Positions 8,127-16,657 of a DNA stretch of 64,000 nt are shown here, piece by piece. This DNA is from Bacteroidales bacterium (GTDB lineage Bacteria; Bacteroidota; Bacteroidia; Bacteroidales; FEN-979). The translations under genes and the position numbers were made by a program. The notes beneath the pieces were generated by a model. That model worked only from the letters and a program-made list of their open reading frames with translations. It did no database searches and was not told where the DNA came from. Location of the stretch: the NCBI GenBank assembly GCA_030681475.1, contig JAUXWT010000044.1, forward strand, positions 45,379-109,378, given 5' to 3'. How positions within the stretch are numbered: the first letter of the stretch is position 1; the number at the start of each line of letters is the position of its first letter.

Positions 8127-11100
8127 GTGAAAAAACATCAACCAAGGTTCTTTTTTAGGGAGATTCCCGGTTTATTGCTGGCCGTGTTGCTGTTTTTTAC
8201 TGTCTTTAGTATCCGGCAATTTATTGAACAGCAGAATAGACCTGAAAGCATCACCCTGGAATTCCAAAATGAATGGAATGCGATCGCATCGGAAACAGCC
8301 AAACGGGTCGAATTTCTAATTTCCGAATTTGATACAACATCTCAGGCAGTACCGCCCAAAGGAGTTGATCTCAACCCGGGAAATGATAATGATTGCGAAA
8401 TTTTCTTCCTGGTTTATAAAAACGACACTCTGGTCTATTGGAATAATAACAAAGTCATTCTGCCGCCGGAGTTTAGTAAAACCTGCACAAACGATAATTT
8501 TGCCAGGCAAATGCAAACCGGATGGTATGGTTTTCATTGCCAACAAAAAGGGGATTATCATTTTCTAGGAGGTTACCTGATCAAACATGAATACCCTTTT
8601 CAAAATGAATATTTGCAAAACAGGTTTTCATCCAGGTTTGATATCCCGGCATCCATTTCAATAACCAGTAAAATTGGATCATATCCAATCATCAATACCG
8701 GTAAGACTTTTATATTCAGCCTTGATTTTAGCAATTACAAGGCGCATTCGGAGGGATTGGTTTTTTTGATATTTCTTCTGTTTATCGTCGGATCGTTATG
8801 TTTGTATTATTTTCTTTTCAGGGTTTTTTCGTTATTGTCCTGGTTTAAAAACAGGGATAATCTGCTTATTGTATCCTATAGTGTTTCACTCATCCTGTTA
8901 AGGTTGATACAGGACCGTTCCGGTTTTCCTGCTGAGATTTATCGCTCGGAACTGTTTAGTCCTGCCTGGTATTCTTCTTCGGTTTTCCTGCCCTCATTGG
9001 GTGATTTTACCCTGAATGCCTTGATTTTATTTGTGATATCCCTGGTGTTTTTTAAAAAAAGTTCAATCACTCCGGATACTTCCCTGATCAGGCAAAGCCA
9101 ACGGTTTGCCCGGAATACTTTTGCACTGATCATCATTCTTATGTTCTTTCAGGCTGTTGGATATTTTGTTTCCGATCTGGTCATCAATTCATCCCTATCG
9201 TTGAATTTGCAGAATGTTTCAGGGTTAATCTGTGAAAGCGGGTTTGGGCTTTTTATTGCGACTACGATGTTGTTCTCCCTTTGGCTCGTCTCCACAAAGG
9301 TTTTTGATGCTATTTCATTCACTGTACCGCCGAAAAAATGGCTGGTATTATCCGTATTTCTTGCGACTGGTATATTTAGCCTCGCTTGCTGGTTGGCCGG
9401 TTGGACTCTTAATCTCACAATTACATTGTTTTTCATACTTTATTTTACGGCCTATTGGTATATCAAATCAAGAAAAAACGTTCTGTTTACCATCCAGAAC
9501 CTGATATTCTTTTTATGTTTTTATGCGATTTTGGGAACGGTTTTACTGAAGAAGGCCAATCAAAAAAAGGAAACCGAAAAACTAAACCTGTGGGCCGGAA
9601 AACTGGTAACACAGCAAAATCCGGTCACGGAGGTGCTTTTTGAACAGGTTGAACGCAGGTTGCGTGCAGATTCATTGTTGAATGAATGGATGCAACCAAA
9701 TGCCATATATAATTCATACGGCCAGGACAGTCTTGTCAATTATCTCAAAACACGTTATTTTAAGGATTACTGGAGGAAATATCAGATCCAGATCACCTAC
9801 TGTGAACCAACCAAGAATTTACGAATACAACCCCAGGGATACCTTATCAACTGCAGCGCCTATTTCCAGGGGATCATCAATAACTACGGAAAAGCCACTT
9901 CACTGCCGGGTCTTTTCTTTTTGGATTATGGTTTTGGTAAGGAATATTACCTCGCAGTCTTTCCAGGCATGCCCGTTGGAAACCGTCCTGAAGTCTGTCC
10001 TGCTTTATTCATCGAATTTAATTTAAGAAATGCATATCCCGATCCGGGTTATCCGGGATTGTTGATGGACAAAGCAAGGCTCGTCCTTCCCAACCTTTCC
10101 GATTATTCGTACGGATTGTTTCATGATGGGAAGCTGATTCGCGCTGCAGGCGCCTGGCCTTATAAAACAGAATTGAAGAAATTTCAGTCGTTTTCTGCAG
10201 AAAAATCATCCTTTGTTGAGGATCACATGATTCATTATCAATACCATGTAAATAACACAGACACATTGCTTATCAGTAAGCCAGAGGACAATTTTCTCTC
10301 GTTTGCAACGCCGTTTTCATATCTGTTCCTTTTGTTTTTCGCCATGGCATTGCTTGTTACAGCGATAGTGCATTTTCCATGGAATTTTAACTTTGTTCCG
10401 GTAACCCTCCGGAACCGGCTTCATTTCTCGCTGATCGGGATCCTTTTAGTAACGATCCTTGCCATAGGTATCGTTCAAATAAACAACATCATTCAGATCA
10501 ATCTGAAAAAGAATGTTGATAATTTGCGCGAAAAGGCCTATTCAATGGTTATTGAAGTTCAGCATAAATACAGCCTGTTACAGGAAATTCGGGATGTGGC
10601 GAACCCTGAATTGGCGGATTTTCTGGTTAAGTTGTCAAATGTATTTTTTACAGATATCAATGTTTACAGTACCAATGGAATCCTGGTTGCGTCGAGCCGC
10701 CCGCAGATATTTGAAGAGGGTTTGTTGTCGGAAAGGATGAATGCAATAGCTTTCCGAAATTTAGTCGTTGAAAAAAAGTCCATTTTTATTCACCATGAAT
10801 CGATCGGAAGCATGCAGTTCAATTCTGCATATCTTCCATTTTATAATGATCATGATCAATTGCTTGGATTTGTTAATCTGCCTTCTTTCGCCAGGCAGGA
10901 TGAGGCGAAAAAGGAGATCTCTTCGTTTCTGGTAACTTTTGTCAATATATATATCTTATTGATATTGTTTGGCATCTTTATTACTGTACTGATATCCAAT
11001 TATATAACAGCTCCATTGGCCATGCTCGCCGGAAAAATGTCGCAACTTCGTCTGGGCAAGGTAAATGAGAAGATCCCATGGAAACAAAATGACGAAATAG

Positions 11101-11852
11101 GCCAATTGGTATCGGAATACAACAGGATGATAGATGAGCTGGGCAGGAGTGCGGAAATGCTTGCCAGATCGGAACGGGAAAGCGCCTGGCGCGAGATGGC
11201 CAAGCAGGTTGCCCATGAGATTAAAAATCCATTGACCCCGATGAAGTTGAGTGTACAGTACCTTGAAAAGGCGTGGAATGAAAAAGCCCCGGACTGGGAC
11301 CAGAGATTATCACGCTTCACAAAAACGCTCGTGGCTCAAATAGATGCCTTGTCGGTCATCGCTTCCGACTTTTCCGACTTTGCGAAAATGCCGGCAGTCG
11401 TTATGGAAAAAATCGACATGGAAGAAGTTATCCGGTTTGTGTTGTCATTATATCAGGAAACGACGCCAATAAGTTATGAGTTCCAGAATGAAGTTTCTGA
11501 ACCAATTATCACCGGAGACCGGTCTCAGCTCATCCGGTTATTTACCAACCTGCTGAATAATGCTGTTCAGGCAATTGGTGATCGTTCTGATGGTGTTATT
11601 CGCATTCACATCGCAAAACAACAACAATCTATCGTTGTAAAGCTGTCAGACAATGGTTGCGGAATTTCACCCGAACGTACGGATAGGATTTTTCAACCTG
11701 ATTTTACCACAAAAACAAGTGGAATGGGGCTGGGCCTCGCAATTGTGAAAGGAATCCTGGATGGAATGAACGGTGAAATTTCATTTACTTCCGAAGAACA
11801 AAAAGGCACGACCTTTTTCATAAAATTTCCTGAAAATGATGAACATGAATAA
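8127..11852 (+). CDS. Giant NtrY-like multi-span sensor histidine kinase
   Basis: A 1241-residue inner-membrane sensor kinase starting at GTG. One N-terminal helix (about residues 11-28) precedes an extracytoplasmic loop. A block of helices follows (about 210-480), then a second loop, further helices near 725-790, a PAS/dCache-like sensor region and a last helix (about 940-960). HAMP follows, then the H-box AHEIKNPLTPMKLSVQYLE (His near 1030). The ATPase domain carries N-box LLNNAVQAIG, G1 DNGCGIS and G2 GMGLGLAIVKG. The H-box resembles NtrY. No response regulator is adjacent. Its 3' end overlaps the gldH-like gene by 17 nt, implying cotranslation. The signal sensed is unknown. Confidence 0.88.
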   Translation: MKKHQPRFFFREIPGLLLAVLLFFTVFSIRQFIEQQNRPESITLEFQNEWNAIASETAKRVEFLISEFDTTSQAVPPKGVDLNPGNDNDCEIFFLVYKNDTLVYWNNNKVILPPEFSKTCTNDNFARQMQTGWYGFHCQQKGDYHFLGGYLIKHEYPFQNEYLQNRFSSRFDIPASISITSKIGSYPIINTGKTFIFSLDFSNYKAHSEGLVFLIFLLFIVGSLCLYYFLFRVFSLLSWFKNRDNLLIVSYSVSLILLRLIQDRSGFPAEIYRSELFSPAWYSSSVFLPSLGDFTLNALILFVISLVFFKKSSITPDTSLIRQSQRFARNTFALIIILMFFQAVGYFVSDLVINSSLSLNLQNVSGLICESGFGLFIATTMLFSLWLVSTKVFDAISFTVPPKKWLVLSVFLATGIFSLACWLAGWTLNLTITLFFILYFTAYWYIKSRKNVLFTIQNLIFFLCFYAILGTVLLKKANQKKETEKLNLWAGKLVTQQNPVTEVLFEQVERRLRADSLLNEWMQPNAIYNSYGQDSLVNYLKTRYFKDYWRKYQIQITYCEPTKNLRIQPQGYLINCSAYFQGIINNYGKATSLPGLFFLDYGFGKEYYLAVFPGMPVGNRPEVCPALFIEFNLRNAYPDPGYPGLLMDKARLVLPNLSDYSYGLFHDGKLIRAAGAWPYKTELKKFQSFSAEKSSFVEDHMIHYQYHVNNTDTLLISKPEDNFLSFATPFSYLFLLFFAMALLVTAIVHFPWNFNFVPVTLRNRLHFSLIGILLVTILAIGIVQINNIIQINLKKNVDNLREKAYSMVIEVQHKYSLLQEIRDVANPELADFLVKLSNVFFTDINVYSTNGILVASSRPQIFEEGLLSERMNAIAFRNLVVEKKSIFIHHESIGSMQFNSAYLPFYNDHDQLLGFVNLPSFARQDEAKKEISSFLVTFVNIYILLILFGIFITVLISNYITAPLAMLAGKMSQLRLGKVNEKIPWKQNDEIGQLVSEYNRMIDELGRSAEMLARSERESAWREMAKQVAHEIKNPLTPMKLSVQYLEKAWNEKAPDWDQRLSRFTKTLVAQIDALSVIASDFSDFAKMPAVVMEKIDMEEVIRFVLSLYQETTPISYEFQNEVSEPIITGDRSQLIRLFTNLLNNAVQAIGDRSDGVIRIHIAKQQQSIVVKLSDNGCGISPERTDRIFQPDFTTKTSGMGLGLAIVKGILDGMNGEISFTSEEQKGTTFFIKFPENDEHE

Positions 11853-12333
11853 ACAGATGCAAAATAACATATCATCCTTTCTGATCTGTCTGTCAATTAT
11901 GATCGCACTCCTGGGAACCGGTTGTAAAAAGGAGACCAGAGAGTTATACCACCGTTTTCCGGATAAATCGTGGATGAGGTTCAATTTGCTCAGTTTCGAA
12001 ATACCTGTTGACGAGGTTAACGTATATAACGTTTACCTTTTTGCGCGGTTTGTCCCCGATTTTCAATATGAAACACTTGATTTCAATATGGTTATGACGA
12101 CTGCGGCGGGGGAGGAGCGGATAAACGAATATCAGATGGATGTGAAGTCGAAATCGGGAGAGTATTTCATAGCTTGCACCAAGGATTCATGCCAGGGAAC
12201 GATATTGTTGAAAAGGGAATTAAATTTATCTAAACCGGGCATCCTGAAAATAGAGATCGAAAACCTTACCCCGCGCTTAAAAACCGAGGGCATTCTCGGG
12301 GTTGGCATCAGGCTGGTGCCATCAGGAAAGTAA
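11836..12333 (+). CDS. gldH: GldH-like gliding-motility lipoprotein
   Basis: A 165-residue lipoprotein with signal peptide and lipobox LLGTGC, giving a mature start CKKETREL. The body resembles GldH, an outer-membrane-associated lipoprotein needed for gliding in Flavobacterium. The match rests on the opening (YHRFPDKSW...F), the central YNVYLFARFVPDFQYETL pattern and the C-terminal TEGILGVGIRLVP. The match is from memory of the family and the sequence is divergent, so the symbol is tentative. It overlaps the sensor kinase by 17 nt and converges on the riboflavin kinase gene with a 12-nt tail-to-tail overlap. Confidence 0.6.
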   Translation: MMNMNKQMQNNISSFLICLSIMIALLGTGCKKETRELYHRFPDKSWMRFNLLSFEIPVDEVNVYNVYLFARFVPDFQYETLDFNMVMTTAAGEERINEYQMDVKSKSGEYFIACTKDSCQGTILLKRELNLSKPGILKIEIENLTPRLKTEGILGVGIRLVPSGK

Positions 12334-12777
12334 TCGGAGCGTCTCTTTTTTATCCAGATGAATTTGCCTGACCAGATGGTCGAGACTTTCAAATTTCTTT
12401 TCATCACGGATGCGATGATAAAAATAAACGACAAGGGTTTTACCATAAAGGTCTCCGGTAAAATCAAACAAATTGACTTCGACAGTCAATGTTTTACCAT
12501 TGACTGTGGGGCGAATTCCCGCATTGGCCATTCCATTGTAAACCAATTGATTTACTTCAACTTTTACAGCATATACCCCGTTGGCCAGTAAAAACGGTTT
12601 GTTTTTCAGCAGTTCGAGATTAGCGGTGGGATATCCAAGGGATCTGCCAAGGTGGTTTCCATGAACTACCAGTCCATGAATACAATAAACCGATTTCATA
12701 AGCTTATTGGCATGATGAATATCTCCAACCGACAGGGCATCTCTGACACCCTGAGCATCAAGACCTTGTTTTTCCAT
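12322..12777 (-). CDS. Riboflavin kinase domain protein lacking the FAD synthetase half (RibF-like, truncated)
   Basis: A 151-residue flavokinase domain: LVVHGNHLGRSLGYPTANLE is the ATP/riboflavin-binding segment, and NAGIRPTVNGKTLTVEV, HRIRDEKKFESLDHL match the RibF C-terminal half. Ordinary bacterial RibF is about 310 residues with an N-terminal FMN adenylyltransferase domain, which is missing here. The first residues (GVRDALSVGDIHHANKLM) are the last helix of that domain, and an in-frame TAG lies just upstream of the ATG. It may be a functional stand-alone riboflavin kinase or a remnant. It lies 26 bp downstream of the respiratory cluster on the same strand. Confidence 0.82.
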   Translation of the reverse strand: MEKQGLDAQGVRDALSVGDIHHANKLMKSVYCIHGLVVHGNHLGRSLGYPTANLELLKNKPFLLANGVYAVKVEVNQLVYNGMANAGIRPTVNGKTLTVEVNLFDFTGDLYGKTLVVYFYHRIRDEKKFESLDHLVRQIHLDKKETLRLLS

Positions 12778-12781
12778 GAAG

Positions 12782-12789
12782 CAAAGCTA
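12782..12789 (-). promoter_or_regulatory. Possible -7 box before the riboflavin kinase
   Basis: The minus strand reads TAGCTTTG (TAnnTTTG), only 4 nt before the ATG at 12777. If used, the mRNA would be leaderless. It may be chance, since the gene can also be read from the upstream operon. Confidence 0.3.
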
Positions 12790-12803
12790 CAAAAATCACC
12801 GGG

Positions 12804-13703
12804 TTAAAAAAGCGGCTTATCTTTTTTGCTGAGCCGTTTGATCATGATCAGCTCGTATACGGCGTAAACGTAATGCGCCCACACCCCAACCAGCATAATA
12901 ATTAGAGTGATAATCATCCAGAGCGGAGCGATCGGCGTCCAAAGCTCCCTTGACGGGACTTCGGCTTGATAATATTGCTTATGTACGCCCCAGTTGATCA
13001 TGTTCTGGTCACGTACAAAGCCAAATTGATCATGTTCTTCGATTTGAGCCACCACCATCAGATTTCCCAGGGTGTCGCCTACTATGTTTTTTGGAAATTC
13101 GAGGGTTCCTGTCCCGTTTTCATCGAGGTCGATCTCTCCAATTTTCAACAAACTGAACAACCTGGGAGTATAGATAATCATATTTTCAGAGGGGATAGGC
13201 ACCGTTTCGCCTTTTTCATTTTCCTGAGTTGCAGTCACCTTCAGGATACGGATTGAATCTTCAATACTGAAGGAGAGCCGGATTTTCGCCGGTTTGGCAG
13301 AAATGGATGCTTCTGCCTCCAGGTACTTAACGTTGCCTGTATAATTTGACGTATAGGCAACCATGCCATCTTTATCGGCCGGCAATCCGGCGGCGGTAAT
13401 TTGATAAACGGCCTTGCCCTCCTGATCGGTTTTCGACTGGCCTAACACCTTGCTGATGGATCCATTGGAAGCAGTAAATTCAATCGATGCATTTTCAAGA
13501 CCAAAGATAATATCCCCTTTTCTAATACGCAGGGTTGCCGTTAAAATGACCGTGTCAGAATTACACAGGTAATTCAGCGTCATCTTTGTTTCAGCAAGTG
13601 TATTCGTGGAGTCTGTATTGTCTTCGGCAAATGAAGTCAATGGCTGAAACGCCAGGGAAATCATGGTGACAAGGAATATGATAAACGTGAGAACTCTTTT
13701 CAT
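12804..13703 (-). CDS. Secreted Ig-like protein with C-terminal membrane anchor, last gene of the respiratory operon
   Basis: A 299-residue protein of unknown function. An N-terminal signal peptide ends near SFAED. Two beta-rich Ig/Big-like segments follow, containing TDQEGKAVYQI and ENGTGTLEF, which resemble invasin/bacterial Ig loops. A single helix lies near residues 262-285 (LWMIITLIIMLVGVWAHYVY) with a short positively charged cytoplasmic tail, so most of the protein should be periplasmic. It has no heme or Fe-S motifs. It lies 30 bp downstream of the NrfD gene, so it may be an accessory or assembly subunit of the complex. Confidence 0.7.
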   Translation of the reverse strand: MKRVLTFIIFLVTMISLAFQPLTSFAEDNTDSTNTLAETKMTLNYLCNSDTVILTATLRIRKGDIIFGLENASIEFTASNGSISKVLGQSKTDQEGKAVYQITAAGLPADKDGMVAYTSNYTGNVKYLEAEASISAKPAKIRLSFSIEDSIRILKVTATQENEKGETVPIPSENMIIYTPRLFSLLKIGEIDLDENGTGTLEFPKNIVGDTLGNLMVVAQIEEHDQFGFVRDQNMINWGVHKQYYQAEVPSRELWTPIAPLWMIITLIIMLVGVWAHYVYAVYELIMIKRLSKKDKPLF

Positions 13704-13733
13704 AAGGATAAATTGAGTAATTCCGGTGAATAA

Positions 13734-15047
13734 TCAGACTAAAACATCTTCTTTTTTCTCTTCTACCTGTAATCCATCGACAGGAATGATGGTTACAAAC
13801 TTCGATGCCAGCGTAAAGAGAAGGCAGAATACGGCGACCCCCGCCGCGGTGAGACTCCATTCGACCCAGGTGGCTGAATAATTCAGCCATTCAGCGCGTG
13901 ATTCCTGGATGGGAAGGTAAGGAGATTCAAGGGTGGGAACTACGATGATATAGCGGTTGAGCCAAAGCGCGAGGACAACGATAACCGCGGTAATGGTGAT
14001 GTTCGTAATGGTCCTGAGTTTGGCTATGCCTACAACCAGAAGCGGTAAAAGCACTCCTACGTAATTTGAAAAGAGGAATTCCCAGTAAAATTCTTTAAAG
14101 AGCAACTGGATCAGCAATTCATCGTTTTTTTCGGACCCATACCATTTGGTAAGATAATCGCTGAATGTAAAGTAGCCGAAAAAGGCGGCAAGGACAAGCA
14201 TGATAACGCCAACGGCAACAAAATGTTTTTTGGTAATATATGCTTCGAGATGGTAAACCCTTCTGAAAACCCACATACATACAATAAGCACTGCACTTCC
14301 TGAATATACGGCCGCAATAACGAAATAGGGGCCGAAGATGGTGCTGTGCCAGCCAGGTTGCAGGGTAACGCTGAAAATCCAGGCCAGTACCGAGTAAACG
14401 ATGATGGCAATGGCTATAACCATGGCGGCCATGATGTCGGTGGCCCTGTTTAACCGTTTTTGTTGTTCCGGGGTTCCGGTATATCCAAGAGAAAGTACGT
14501 TATACAATTTTTTTCTCCAATTCGGAAGCTGAAGCAGTTCATAATCCCGCAGCCTGGCAATGTCGCGTAAAACGGACAGATAAAGAAAGATAAAACAGCC
14601 GAAGATGTCCGTGGAAATGGCAATGACGTCCCAGGTGATTGGTGATTGTATTCTTCCGAAAATAACCAGGTAGTGCAGTTTGTCAAGCCTGCCGATGCAA
14701 AGCAGGATAAAGCAAGGTCCGATCAAAAGAGCGATAATGGTGATGAATTCGGCCATGCGTATAACGGGTTTACGCCATGCGGTTTTAAAAAGGTGCAGCG
14801 TACCCGAAATAAGCGCACCCGCATAGCTTATCCCCATAAAGAAGATGAAATTCACGATATAAACACCCCAAACCACATTGTCACGCATACCGGTAACTTC
14901 GTGTCCCAGATAGACTTGCTGAAGGAATGCGTAAAAACCTATTCCGATTACGACAAGTAAAAAAACAATCCAGACATATCCCTGAATGGAAGTCCGTTCG
15001 AGTTGTGGGGCAAAAACCTGCAGTGGATCTTTATTTTGCAATTCCAT
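13734..15047 (-). CDS. nrfD: NrfD/PsrC-family quinone-interacting membrane subunit
   Basis: A 437-residue integral membrane protein with about nine or ten hydrophobic helices, starting VWIVFLLVVIGIGFYAFLQQ and containing NVVWGVYIVNFIFFMGISYAGALISG, the typical NrfD/PsrC opening. This family exchanges electrons with menaquinone and pairs with a periplasmic four-cluster Fe-S protein. That protein is encoded 2 nt upstream on the same strand. No molybdopterin catalytic subunit is visible in the cluster, so the terminal partner is probably one of the cytochromes. The symbol indicates the family, not a proven nitrite reductase role. Confidence 0.9.
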   Translation of the reverse strand: MELQNKDPLQVFAPQLERTSIQGYVWIVFLLVVIGIGFYAFLQQVYLGHEVTGMRDNVVWGVYIVNFIFFMGISYAGALISGTLHLFKTAWRKPVIRMAEFITIIALLIGPCFILLCIGRLDKLHYLVIFGRIQSPITWDVIAISTDIFGCFIFLYLSVLRDIARLRDYELLQLPNWRKKLYNVLSLGYTGTPEQQKRLNRATDIMAAMVIAIAIIVYSVLAWIFSVTLQPGWHSTIFGPYFVIAAVYSGSAVLIVCMWVFRRVYHLEAYITKKHFVAVGVIMLVLAAFFGYFTFSDYLTKWYGSEKNDELLIQLLFKEFYWEFLFSNYVGVLLPLLVVGIAKLRTITNITITAVIVVLALWLNRYIIVVPTLESPYLPIQESRAEWLNYSATWVEWSLTAAGVAVFCLLFTLASKFVTIIPVDGLQVEEKKEDVLV

Positions 15048-15049
15048 GG

Positions 15050-16018
15050 TTACGGTTTATTTTTTATACTGTATGGGGTTTCCTTGTAACGATCAATGAT
15101 CTCCTGGTTCATGTCGGCGAACCCACTCTCAACTTCAAATTGGCGGTCAACGGGAGGCAGGTAATATACGCATGGACGGGTCCCGAGTACTTCAAGGTAC
15201 CTGTATCCGGCACGGTCATGGATGAGCTGACTGAACTGATGGGTTTCAGTGCCGTTTGTTACGGTATCCTCGTCAACATCTCCAAAATAGATCACACCCA
15301 TCGGACAGGCAGAAGCGCAATAGGGGATTTTACCGACCCTGACAAGATCAGGGCAGAAATCACATTTTGAAACAGTGCCCTCTTTTCCCGGGCTGCTTGC
15401 TTCGGGCGAATAAGGTTCTTTATCTTCATCAAATTCAGGGTAATGCTTCCATGCAAAAACGCGGGTCGAGTAAGGGCATCCAGTCATGCAAAACTTGCAA
15501 CCGATGCAGCGCTCATTGTCAATCAGCACAATACCGTCTGTACGTTTATAGGTAGCTCCAACCGGACATACGCTGACGCACAACGGGTTATCGCAATGGA
15601 AGCAGGGTTTCGGGAACCAGTAAGGAGCTGTTTTTTCAGAATCCTGCAACAGATATACTTTTATGAATTCCTGGCTATGCGGGAGGTGATGACCTTTTTG
15701 ACAGGCTTCAACGCACTTCCTGGCATTTTTACACTTGCCAAGATCAATGACCATTACAAACTTACGCCCTGGAATTCCTTTGAGGGACTCAGTGCGCGAA
15801 ACACGGGGTAACTTCAGCAGCCCCTGATCCACTTCCATGATCTCCCCGTCGGTGGTAAGGACTTTTACCTTTTCTCCGGTTTCTGTGGCCGTCGCGTCAA
15901 TGTATGCCGTGACCAGACCGCTTCCGATGGCCACACCGGCACCGGCAATGAGCCCTTTTTTCAGGAACTGGCGACGTGAGTTTTTCGGATGCTTATTTAC
16001 TTCTTCTTTCACGTTCAT
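15050..16018 (-). CDS. Tat-exported four-cluster Fe-S protein (PsrB/TtrB/ActB-like)
   Basis: A 322-residue periplasmic electron-transfer subunit. The N-terminus has a Tat signal, NSRRQFLKKG followed by a hydrophobic stretch. Cluster motifs are CKNARKCVEAC, CFHCDNPLCVSVCP, CIGCKFCMTGCP and CDFCP-x10-CASACP. The first motif has Ala where the second Cys is expected, so it has only three Cys and could hold a [3Fe-4S] centre, as one ActB centre does. It sits 2 nt before NrfD and 5 nt after the cytochrome b gene, the usual pairing for quinone-linked periplasmic redox complexes. Confidence 0.9.
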   Translation of the reverse strand: MNVKEEVNKHPKNSRRQFLKKGLIAGAGVAIGSGLVTAYIDATATETGEKVKVLTTDGEIMEVDQGLLKLPRVSRTESLKGIPGRKFVMVIDLGKCKNARKCVEACQKGHHLPHSQEFIKVYLLQDSEKTAPYWFPKPCFHCDNPLCVSVCPVGATYKRTDGIVLIDNERCIGCKFCMTGCPYSTRVFAWKHYPEFDEDKEPYSPEASSPGKEGTVSKCDFCPDLVRVGKIPYCASACPMGVIYFGDVDEDTVTNGTETHQFSQLIHDRAGYRYLEVLGTRPCVYYLPPVDRQFEVESGFADMNQEIIDRYKETPYSIKNKP

Positions 16019-16023
16019 TAATT

Positions 16024-16647
16024 TTAGTGAGATTCATGGTAGCCATTGATCATGCTTTTAAAGTTGCTTACAGGATTATTCCCGATGGTACAAAAATAGA
16101 TATGTACGCACATGATGATACTGATCGCAAAACCTGCTGCGATATGAAACAGGTCGGTAAGATCGAGTCCGCTGTAACCAAAAACACTGTTTATGGTTAT
16201 TTCCGGGTAAAGAAGCCCCCATCCGGAAAAAATTACAACCGGGACAAATATATACATCAGAACAACGTAGGTAACCTGCTGCAAGGGATTGAATTTGCTT
16301 TCATCGTTAACGGGAAAAGGCGCATCTTCCTTTTTGAAAAGTCCGATGGTATAATATCTGAATTGTTTTTTCATGCGGGATATAAATCCTTTGACCGGGA
16401 TAATGTAATATACTCCATTGGGAGTAAACAGATTGCCCAGGAAAAAGGCAATATAGCTGATGGTTAAGATAATTCCGGCAATATTATGCACGGAAACAGC
16501 AGCGCTGAACTTTACCACAGTTCCCGGATTTGAGAACTGGATACTTAAACCGGTAATAATCAATATGAGGCAGAGGAGGGCATTTACCATATGCCAGATC
16601 CTGATCCAGACAGGATACAAGTAGAGTTTTTCAGGGTGATGGTTCAT
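16024..16647 (-). CDS. Membrane di-heme cytochrome b (cytochrome b561/hydrogenase-type)
   Basis: A 207-residue protein with four transmembrane helices. Candidate heme b ligands are in WIRIWHMVN, VSVHNIAG, DLFHIAAGF and CVHIYFC, the layout of the cytochrome b subunits of hydrogenases and thiosulfate reductases. It would carry electrons between menaquinone and periplasmic cytochromes. The ORF track begins at 16683, but the ATG at 16647 (MNHHPEKLYLYPVW) is preferred because it lies 10 bp past the upstream stop and gives the family N-terminus. It is tightly packed with the heptaheme cytochrome and the Fe-S gene. Confidence 0.85.
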   Translation of the reverse strand: MNHHPEKLYLYPVWIRIWHMVNALLCLILIITGLSIQFSNPGTVVKFSAAVSVHNIAGIILTISYIAFFLGNLFTPNGVYYIIPVKGFISRMKKQFRYYTIGLFKKEDAPFPVNDESKFNPLQQVTYVVLMYIFVPVVIFSGWGLLYPEITINSVFGYSGLDLTDLFHIAAGFAISIIMCVHIYFCTIGNNPVSNFKSMINGYHESH

Positions 16648-16657
16648 ATAGATCGTT

